A stretch of 5,363 nucleotides of DNA from Bacillota bacterium (GTDB taxonomy: Bacteria; Bacillota; Sulfobacillia; RBS10-35; JAJYVN01): NCBI GenBank assembly GCA_021827805.1, contig JAKAUG010000458.1:1-5363 (forward strand), read 5' to 3'. Shown here one piece after another: positions 1-4,350 of this stretch; the stretch's first letter is position 1, and each line of letters begins with the position of its first letter. Below the pieces are notes generated by a model. It worked only from the letters and a program-made list of their open reading frames with translations. It was not told the DNA's origin and ran no database searches. The position numbers and the translations under genes are program-made.

Positions 1-216
1 CCCGCGCAGGTTCGCCTTGCGCTCGATCACATAGGACATGTCCGGGAGCACGATGTCGATGCCGGGAAGGTCGTCCTCGGGGAAGGCCAGTCCGCAGTCC
101 AGGACCAGCATGTCCCCCCCACACTCGATCGCAAACATGTTCTTTCCGATCTCCCCCACTCCGCCGAGCGGGGTGACCAGCACCTTGGCGCCCTCGGTAG
201 GGGCGCCCGTACCCAC
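1..216 (-). CDS. rnj: Ribonuclease J, N-terminal 72 residues (gene runs off the left edge)
   Basis: RNase J is a cytoplasmic metallo-beta-lactamase-fold ribonuclease with 5'-3' exonuclease and endonuclease activity that drives mRNA decay and rRNA maturation. The visible part carries the family's N-terminal signature: PLGGVGEIGKNM at residues 18-29, VLDCGLAFPEDDLPGID at about 38-54 and VLPDMSYVIE at about 56-65. The metal-binding HxHxDH motif would lie just beyond the window edge, so catalytic competence cannot be judged. The frame stays open to base 1. Its position right after dapA matches rnjB in Bacillus subtilis, and VGEIGKN with SYVIER resembles RnjB slightly more than RnjA from memory, but the paralogue is not settled. 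I chose the GTG at 216 as start. An in-frame TGA at 228-226 excludes longer versions. An ATT at 222 sits better relative to the Shine-Dalgarno GGAGGTG at 235-229 (6 nt against 12 nt) and may be the real initiator. Family assignment is secure; the start is not. Confidence 0.93.
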   Translation of the reverse strand, partial: MGTGAPTEGAKVLVTPLGGVGEIGKNMFAIECGGDMLVLDCGLAFPEDDLPGIDIVLPDMSYVIERKANLRG

Positions 217-228
217 AGGAATGGATCA

Positions 229-235
229 CACCTCC
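229..235 (-). promoter_or_regulatory. Shine-Dalgarno site of rnj
   Basis: GGAGGTG is a near-perfect Shine-Dalgarno sequence. It lies 6 nt before an in-frame ATT (222) and 12 nt before the in-frame GTG (216). It overlaps a tiny in-frame ATG-GAG-GTG-TGA (237-226), which is probably incidental. The site follows directly after the 3' arm of a predicted long-range helix (241-248), so the fold of the leader could affect ribosome access. Confidence 0.75.
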
Positions 236-240
236 ATACA

Positions 241-332
241 TCTGGAACGCCTACTGGAAACAAACGCAGCCGCCCCCTGCGCGGGGACGGCCCCTCTGCC
301 GTTGGCCGCTTGTCCGCTGCCTGTGTTCCAAA
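241..332 (-). promoter_or_regulatory. Structured 5' leader of rnj with long-range closing helix
   Basis: Read on the minus strand, TTTGGAAC (332-325) pairs with GTTCCAGA (248-241), giving 8 bp with one wobble and closing a domain of about 75 nt. Inside it lie mutually exclusive hairpins: CGGCC (308-304) with GGCCG (292-288), against GCCGTCCCC (291-283) with GGGGGCGGC (277-269). The predicted transcript would begin only a few nucleotides before the closing helix, and the Shine-Dalgarno site follows just after it. This architecture is like that of a cis-regulatory leader RNA. I do not recognise it as any known riboswitch class; in such GC-rich DNA some pairing arises by chance. The pairing is seen in the sequence; the function is inference. 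Confidence 0.45.
258..292 (-). terminator. Intrinsic-terminator-like hairpin after dapA, inside the rnj leader
   Basis: GCCGTCCCC (291-283) pairs with GGGGGCGGC (277-269) over 9 bp with one T-G wobble around the five-base loop GCGCA. A nearby alternative is CGCAG (281-277) with CTGCG (269-265), which is followed directly by TTTGTTT (264-258). The T tract is interrupted by a G and separated from the stronger stem, so it is an imperfect terminator. It could end transcripts coming from dapA, or act as an attenuator for transcripts starting at the promoter at 346-375, or both. Confidence 0.5.
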
Positions 333-345
333 GGGTCCTGGAGAC

Positions 346-375
346 ATTATAGGCATTGCCACCCATGGTGCTCAA
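346..375 (-). promoter_or_regulatory. Candidate housekeeping (sigma-A type) promoter for rnj
   Basis: A perfect TATAAT (351-346) lies 18 nt downstream of TTGAGC (375-370; four of six matches to TTGACA). It is an AT-rich island in very GC-rich DNA, placed between the dapA stop and rnj. Transcription would start near 339, giving a leader of about 120 nt. This would let rnj be expressed apart from the dap genes. Seen in sequence; activity is inferred. Confidence 0.6.
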
Positions 376-392
376 GTCGTCCGCGGCCGGGA

Positions 393-1301
393 TCAACCCC
401 GCATGCTGCCCACAAGCCCCAGCGGCTCCATCGCCGCCCGGATCTGATCCAGCTCCGCCGCGCTCGGCTCGCACAGCGGCAGGCGGAACCCTCCGGCCGG
501 AAAGCCCGCCAGGCGCAGGGCCGCCTTCACCGGGATGGGGTTGGTCGTGACGAACAGCGCCCGCACCAGCGGGGCCAGTTCGGCCTGCACCCGCCGCGCG
601 CGGCCCAGATCGCCGCCGGCGGTGGCCGCGACCAGTTCCGCGACGCGCTCCGGCACCAGGTGCGAGGCGACGCTGACCACGCCCCGGCCACCCATGGCCA
701 CCACGGGCAGGGTGAGCTGGTCGTCGCCGCTATACACCTGGAAGGGTTCGGGCAGAAGGCGCAGGATTTCGCCGACCTGCTCCAGATCGCGGCTGGACTC
801 CTTGACCGCGGTGATGCCCGGGTGCTCCGCCGCCACGTCCGCCAGCGTGCGCGGCAGCAGGTTGCAGCTGGTGCGCCCGGGGATGTTGTAGATCATCAGC
901 GGCAGCGGGGTGGCCTCGGCCACGGCCCCGAAGTGGGCCGCCAGGCCGGCCTGCGGCGGGCGGTTGTAGTAGGGCACCACGGCCATCAGCCCCTGGGCCC
1001 CGGCACCGACGGCGGCACGCGCCAGACGCACGCTCTCGGCCGTGCTGTAGCTGCCCACGTTCAGCCAGACCACGGCGCGCCCGTCCAGGCGCCGCCGCAC
1101 CGCCTCGCACAGCGCGAGCTTCTCCTCGGCCTCGAGGGTCGGAGACTCGCCTGTCGTCCCCGCCAGGACGAACCCGCCGGAACCCCGGAGGGCCAACCGC
1201 TCGGCCAGGTCCGCGGCCGCGCCGTGATCCACCTGGCCGCGGGCGCCGAGCGGCGTGATCAGGGCCGTCATCACACGCGGATACAACGCGTCGCCGTCCA
1301 T
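393..1301 (-). CDS. dapA: 4-hydroxy-tetrahydrodipicolinate synthase (DHDPS)
   Basis: DapA condenses L-aspartate semialdehyde with pyruvate, the first step committed to diaminopimelate, lysine and, in the sporulating mother cell, dipicolinate. The 302-residue product is close to the usual 290-300. It shows the (beta/alpha)8 family landmarks: GTTGESPTL at 48-56 (substrate threonines 49/50), PYYNRP at 110-115, YNIPGRT at 138-144 (Tyr138 and Arg143 match E. coli Tyr133 and Arg138), the Schiff-base lysine in AVKES (Lys167), YSGDD and GRGVVSVASH. Ala58 and Lys61 stand where E. coli has the lysine-binding His53 and His56, as in Gram-positive enzymes, which suggests little feedback by lysine (inference). 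The ATG at 1301 gives the family N-terminus and follows GGAGGGG (1318-1312). A GTG immediately upstream (1304) is slightly better spaced and would add one residue. The gene lies 67 nt after dapG, probably in the same operon. Confidence 0.97.
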   Translation of the reverse strand: MDGDALYPRVMTALITPLGARGQVDHGAAADLAERLALRGSGGFVLAGTTGESPTLEAEEKLALCEAVRRRLDGRAVVWLNVGSYSTAESVRLARAAVGAGAQGLMAVVPYYNRPPQAGLAAHFGAVAEATPLPLMIYNIPGRTSCNLLPRTLADVAAEHPGITAVKESSRDLEQVGEILRLLPEPFQVYSGDDQLTLPVVAMGGRGVVSVASHLVPERVAELVAATAGGDLGRARRVQAELAPLVRALFVTTNPIPVKAALRLAGFPAGGFRLPLCEPSAAELDQIRAAMEPLGLVGSMRG

Positions 1302-1335
1302 CACCGCAGATCCCCTCCGCAACCACACGCGCGTA

Positions 1336-1366
1336 CCGGGCGCATTTCGTTCCCAGCGGGCGCCGG
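1336..1366 (-). other. Weak intercistronic hairpin between dapG and dapA
   Basis: Two bases after the dapG stop, CCGGCGC (1366-1360) can pair with GCGCCCGG (1343-1336) if one C is bulged, leaving a 16-nt loop. No T tract follows. The remainder of the gap shows only the dapA Shine-Dalgarno. In GC-rich DNA such a fold may be chance; it is listed because the asd-dapG gap holds a much stronger hairpin in the same place. Confidence 0.3.
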
Positions 1367-1368
1367 AC

Positions 1369-2586
1369 CTACCGTTCGAGACCGAACTTGCGGTGCAGCG
1401 CCTGGACCGCCGTCTCCATGCGCGCACGATCCACCAGGCACGAGATCGTGACGTGCGAGTCCACCGTCTGCAGGATCTCCACGCCCTGCTCCAGCAGGGC
1501 CTCGACGACGGCGGCCATCACCCCGGGCACGCCGCGCATGCCGCTGCCCACGACGGATACTTTGGCACAGTCGGGACGCACCGTCACGGAGAATCCCGCG
1601 CCCTCCAGCAGGGCGCGCGCCGAGGCGGCCTCCTCCCGAGCCAGCACGAAGCGGCGGCGGTCCGGCGCCACGTTGATCAGGTCCACGCTGAGCCCGGCGT
1701 CCGCCAGGATGCGGAACAGGCGGATCGTCGCCGAGACCTCCTGCCCTCCGTCCACGGAGAAGAGGACCACGTCCGGCACGTGGTTGATGCTCGTGACGGC
1801 CCGACTCCAGCCGTCCCACTGCGTGCCCTCGAAGGTGTGCGTGATCAGCGTGCCCTGCTCCTCGTCCGGGTTGTCAAAGGTGCTGCGGACGCGCAGCGGC
1901 ACATTGGCCCTCCGCGCCAGCTCCACGGCTCTTGGATGCACCACCTTCGCCCCCTGTTGGGCCATCTGGAAGATCTCGTCGTAGGACAGCACCGGCAGCG
2001 TGCGGGCCTCTGGCACGATGCGGGGGTCGGCCGTCTTCACGCCGTTGACATCGGTGTAGATCTCCACCACCTCGGCCTGCAGGGCCACGCCCAGCGCCGC
2101 CGCCGTGGTGTCTGAACCGCCTCGGCCCAGCGTGGTGATGTCCCCACTCTGGGAGATGCCCTGAAAGCCGGCCACCACGGGCAGCTCGCCGCGGTCCAGG
2201 TGCCGCCGCAGATGGTCGGGTTCCACGCGCAGGATCCGCGCGTTGCCGAAGGCCCGGTCGGTGATGATGCCCGCCTGCCCCCCGCTGAAGGCCACGGCCG
2301 ACAGGCCGCGCGCCCGCAGCACCCCCGTCATCACCACGGCGGAGATCACCTCGCCACAGGACAGCAGCAGGTCCGTTTCGCGGGGCTCGGGCTCGGCAAA
2401 GACCTCACGGGCCAGCTGGAGCAGGGTGTCCGTGGCGTACGGATCGCCCCCCCGGCCCATGGCCGAGACCACAACCACCGGGGTGAGTCCCCTCTGGGCG
2501 GCGGCGTGGACCCGCTCCGCCACCAGGCCGCGATGCGCCGCGGTGCTCAGGGAGGTGCCGCCGAACTTCTGGACGATGATGCGCAC
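1369..2586 (-). CDS. dapG: Aspartate kinase, DapG-type (aspartokinase I)
   Basis: This enzyme phosphorylates L-aspartate with ATP, the entry step of the aspartate pathway. The product has 405 residues; the B. subtilis DapG has 404. The kinase domain (about 1-245) carries KFGGTS at 7-12, SAMGRGGDPYATD at about 41-53, LLLSCGE at about 73-79, GRGGSDTTAAALG at about 155-167, YTDVNGVKTADPR at about 177-189 and QQGAKVVHPRAVE. Two ACT-type regulatory domains follow (about 267-330 and 340-405), the second with CAKVSVVGSGMRGVPGV and DSHVTI. The strings VVVVSAMGRGGDPYATD and DSHxTI are characteristic of the DapG isozyme, which in B. subtilis is inhibited by meso-diaminopimelate rather than lysine; that regulation is inferred here. 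The start is the GTG at 2586, aligned with the DapG N-terminus (xRIIVQKFGG) and 9 nt from the Shine-Dalgarno GGGGGAG (2602-2596). A GTG two codons upstream is only 3 nt from that site. Confidence 0.96.
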   Translation of the reverse strand: MRIIVQKFGGTSLSTAAHRGLVAERVHAAAQRGLTPVVVVSAMGRGGDPYATDTLLQLAREVFAEPEPRETDLLLSCGEVISAVVMTGVLRARGLSAVAFSGGQAGIITDRAFGNARILRVEPDHLRRHLDRGELPVVAGFQGISQSGDITTLGRGGSDTTAAALGVALQAEVVEIYTDVNGVKTADPRIVPEARTLPVLSYDEIFQMAQQGAKVVHPRAVELARRANVPLRVRSTFDNPDEEQGTLITHTFEGTQWDGWSRAVTSINHVPDVVLFSVDGGQEVSATIRLFRILADAGLSVDLINVAPDRRRFVLAREEAASARALLEGAGFSVTVRPDCAKVSVVGSGMRGVPGVMAAVVEALLEQGVEILQTVDSHVTISCLVDRARMETAVQALHRKFGLER

Positions 2587-2595
2587 GGGCACCGT

Positions 2596-2602
2596 CTCCC
2601 CC
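2596..2602 (-). promoter_or_regulatory. Shine-Dalgarno site deciding the dapG start
   Basis: GGGGGAG lies 9 nt before GTG 2586 and only 3 nt before the in-frame GTG 2592. The spacing favours 2586, in agreement with alignment to the B. subtilis DapG N-terminus. Confidence 0.7.
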
Positions 2603-2613
2603 TGCGTGAGCCA

Positions 2614-2654
2614 GGTTGGTCCGTGCCCCTCTCCGGCGGGGGCCCGGACCAACC
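2614..2654 (-). other. Strong intercistronic hairpin between asd and dapG
   Basis: Starting 6 nt after the asd stop, GGTTGGTCCG (2654-2645) is perfectly complementary to CGGACCAACC (2623-2614). After one G-A mismatch a further 5 bp (GCCCC with GGGGC) extend the stem inward, leaving a loop of about 9 nt. No T tract follows, so it is not a standard intrinsic terminator. It ends about a dozen bases before the dapG Shine-Dalgarno. It may stabilise the 3' end of upstream mRNA, mark a processing site, or set the asd to dapG expression ratio. The fold is seen directly; the role is inference. Confidence 0.7.
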
Positions 2655-2660
2655 GGGCGG

Positions 2661-3665
2661 CTACCGCCGGGTGAGAAGCTCCGCGATCTGCACGGCGTTG
2701 GTGGCCGCACCCTTGCGCAGGTTGTCGCCCACGATCCAGAGGTGCAGGCCGTGAGGGTCATCGGGATCACGGCGTATCCGGCCAACGTGCGCCTGGTCCG
2801 TACCAGCGACGTCCAGCGCGGTCGGGTACTCGCCGCGCGCTGGATCGTCGCGCACCAGCACCCCCGGGGCCTGGCGCAGGATCGCGCGCGCCTCCTCGGG
2901 AGCCAGCGGGCGCTCGGTCTGCAGGTACACCGTCTCCGAATGGCCCACGGTGACCGGTACCCGCACCGCGGTCGCACTGAGGGCGAGGTCGGGCTGTTGC
3001 AGGATCTTGCGGGACTCGCGGACCAGCTTCCATTCCTCCTCGGTGTAGCCGTCCACACCGAAGCGGTCGCACTGCGGCACCACGTTGAAGGCCAGCTGGC
3101 GCGGGAAGACGCTCGCCGGGGCGGGCCGCCGCTCCAGGGCGGCGGCCGCCCCCTCCAAGAGCTCCTGCACGCCGCCGCGGCCGGCACCCGAGGCCGCCTG
3201 ATAGGTGGACACGACCACCTTGCGCAGCCCGGCCGCCTTGCTGAGTGGCCCCAGGCACATGACGAGCGGGATCGTCGTGCAGTTGGGGCTGGCGTAGAGT
3301 CCGTGACCCTGCCGCACGGACTCGGGGTTGACCTCCGGAACCACCAAGGGTACGTCCGGGTCCATGCGGAAGGCGCTGCCCTTGTCGATCACCTGGGCCC
3401 CCGCGGCCAGGACCTGCGGCGCCAGCTCCCGGCTGGCCTTCGCGCCTGGGACCGCCAGGAAGCAGAGTTCGAGGCCCGAAAGCGCCTGTGCCGAAAAGCG
3501 CGCGATCTCGAGCTCCTGGCCGTTCCAGTGCACCCGGCGTCCCGCACTGTGCTCGGTCGCGAACAGGCGCAGTTCCGCGATCGGAAACCCGCGCTCGGCC
3601 AGCACCTGCAGCAGGGTACCGCCCACGGCGCCGCTGGCACCGACCACACCCACCCGCCAGGCCAT
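2661..3665 (-). CDS. asd: Aspartate-semialdehyde dehydrogenase
   Basis: Asd reduces L-aspartyl-4-phosphate to L-aspartate-4-semialdehyde with NADPH, the step between DapG and DapA. The 334-residue product has the expected length. The N-terminal Rossmann region carries GASGAVG (9-15). The catalytic cysteine is Cys129 in SPNCTT; QAASGAGRGG follows at 156-165, then NVVPQCD at 194-200, GYTEEEWK at 206-213 and the catalytic histidine His242 in RVPVTVGHSE. Near residue 94 the usual DN(S/A)SAFR reads DKGSAFR, a noticeable change beside the conserved Arg100. The start is ATG 3665, which places the Rossmann beta strand (WRVGVVGASG) at the very N-terminus as in the family. The Shine-Dalgarno AGGGAG (3682-3677) is 11 nt away, a little far. 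The gene sits 97 nt after dpaB with its own candidate promoter, so it can probably be expressed during growth. Confidence 0.97.
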   Translation of the reverse strand: MAWRVGVVGASGAVGGTLLQVLAERGFPIAELRLFATEHSAGRRVHWNGQELEIARFSAQALSGLELCFLAVPGAKASRELAPQVLAAGAQVIDKGSAFRMDPDVPLVVPEVNPESVRQGHGLYASPNCTTIPLVMCLGPLSKAAGLRKVVVSTYQAASGAGRGGVQELLEGAAAALERRPAPASVFPRQLAFNVVPQCDRFGVDGYTEEEWKLVRESRKILQQPDLALSATAVRVPVTVGHSETVYLQTERPLAPEEARAILRQAPGVLVRDDPARGEYPTALDVAGTDQAHVGRIRRDPDDPHGLHLWIVGDNLRKGAATNAVQIAELLTRR

Positions 3666-3685
3666 CCACCCACACGCTCCCTGGG

Positions 3686-3713
3686 GCGTTGGCGACGGAT
3701 CCCCGCCCAACGC
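3686..3713 (-). other. Hairpin in the asd leader
   Basis: GCGTTGG (3713-3707) is perfectly complementary to CCAACGC (3692-3686), a 7-bp stem with a 14-nt loop. It lies right after the transcription start predicted from the promoter at 3721-3749 and before the asd Shine-Dalgarno. The leader is far too short for a lysine riboswitch. It may only protect the mRNA 5' end or be chance. Confidence 0.4.
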
Positions 3714-3720
3714 TCGGCTC

Positions 3721-3749
3721 AATGTACAACGGCACCACCCCCGCGGCAA
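3721..3749 (-). promoter_or_regulatory. Candidate housekeeping (sigma-A type) promoter for asd-dapG-dapA
   Basis: TTGCCG (3749-3744) and TACATT (3726-3721) are 17 nt apart, each matching four of six consensus positions. The -10 box lies in a local AT-rich patch between dpaB and asd. Transcription would begin near 3714, giving a leader of about 50 nt. A separate vegetative promoter here makes biological sense because asd, dapG and dapA are needed during growth whereas dpaAB are needed only in sporulation. Moderate match only. Confidence 0.45.
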
Positions 3750-3762
3750 CGGCCGTACGTCC

Positions 3763-4350
3763 TCACCACGCCTGCAGCAAGGGCTGCAGCTGCCGTCCCT
3801 CCAGAGCCGCCAGCACGGCCTGCGGACAGAGCTCAAAGTGCGCGACCAGCGACGTGGGCTTGTGCTCCGGGCTGTCCTGGCCAAACGGTACGAAGTACAC
3901 GTTGCGCGCCACGAGCAGGCGGGCCAGATTCGCCGCGTTGAGCCCCAGGGCGTCGTTCGTCGAGATCCCGACGACCACCGGCCGGCCGTTGCGCAGCTGC
4001 GCCTTGGCCGCCATCAGCGGCGCGGTGTCCGTGACGGCGTTGGCCAGCTTCGCCAGGGAGTTCCCCGTGCAGGGCGCCAGCACGAGCGCGTCCAGGGTGC
4101 GCTCCGGACCGAACGGTTCCACCTCCGGAATCGTGGTCAGCGGAGGCCGGCCCGCCGCCTGCACGATCTCGGCCCAGCGATCTTCGGGGGTGCCATGGCG
4201 CGTCGTGGTCTGGAGCAGGGTGGCCGAGACCACCGGCAGGATGTTGGCCCCCTCCTCCCGCATCCGGCGCATGACGCCGAGCACCCCGGTCAGGGTGTGA
4301 TGCGAGCCGCTCAGGGCCCAGCCGATCGTGCGTCCCTCAAAGGCTCCCAC
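3763..4350 (-). CDS. dpaB: Dipicolinate synthase subunit B
   Basis: DpaB (SpoVFB) is a flavoprotein-superfamily subunit that works with DpaA to oxidise the dihydrodipicolinate-level intermediate to dipicolinic acid in the mother cell during spore maturation. The 195-residue product (B. subtilis 200) shows the family pattern throughout: TIGWALSGSHHT near the N-terminus, APCTGNSLAKLANAVTD at about 92-108, GRPVVVGISTNDALGLN ending near 138, YFVPFGQD at about 152-159 and RQLQPLL at the C-terminus. SGSHHT and TGNSxAKLA are typical of the flavin-binding fold. I chose GTG 4350 because its N-terminus aligns residue for residue with B. subtilis DpaB (MSSLKGKRIGF); upstream GAGGGG (4357-4352) is a rather close Shine-Dalgarno. 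An in-frame GTG at 4359 is the alternative. The start overlaps the end of dpaA by 14 nt, indicating translational coupling of the two subunits. Confidence 0.95.
   Translation of the reverse strand: MGAFEGRTIGWALSGSHHTLTGVLGVMRRMREEGANILPVVSATLLQTTTRHGTPEDRWAEIVQAAGRPPLTTIPEVEPFGPERTLDALVLAPCTGNSLAKLANAVTDTAPLMAAKAQLRNGRPVVVGISTNDALGLNAANLARLLVARNVYFVPFGQDSPEHKPTSLVAHFELCPQAVLAALEGRQLQPLLQAW

Noticed and set aside
1302..1427. Upstream ATG at 1427 for dapA
   Set aside because: It would start inside dapG and add 42 Arg-rich residues not found in DHDPS; ATG 1301 has a proper ribosome-binding site and family N-terminus.
2587..2652. Upstream ATG at 2652 for dapG
   Set aside because: The ATG lies within the 5' arm of the intercistronic hairpin without a ribosome-binding site, and the extra 22 residues do not belong to the family; GTG 2586 aligns with B. 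subtilis DapG.
3666..3762. Lysine riboswitch (L-box) upstream of asd
   Set aside because: The 97-nt gap is too short for the roughly 170-nt L-box, and only one simple hairpin is visible.
2616..3941. Long plus-strand open frame (441 codons) opposite asd and the start of dpaB, and similar long plus-strand frames at 660-1451, 3328-4590 and 4328-5341
   Set aside because: They are antisense to well-identified conserved genes, have low-complexity Arg/Pro/Ala/Gly/His-rich translations and no recognisable motif. Long antisense frames are expected in DNA of this GC content.
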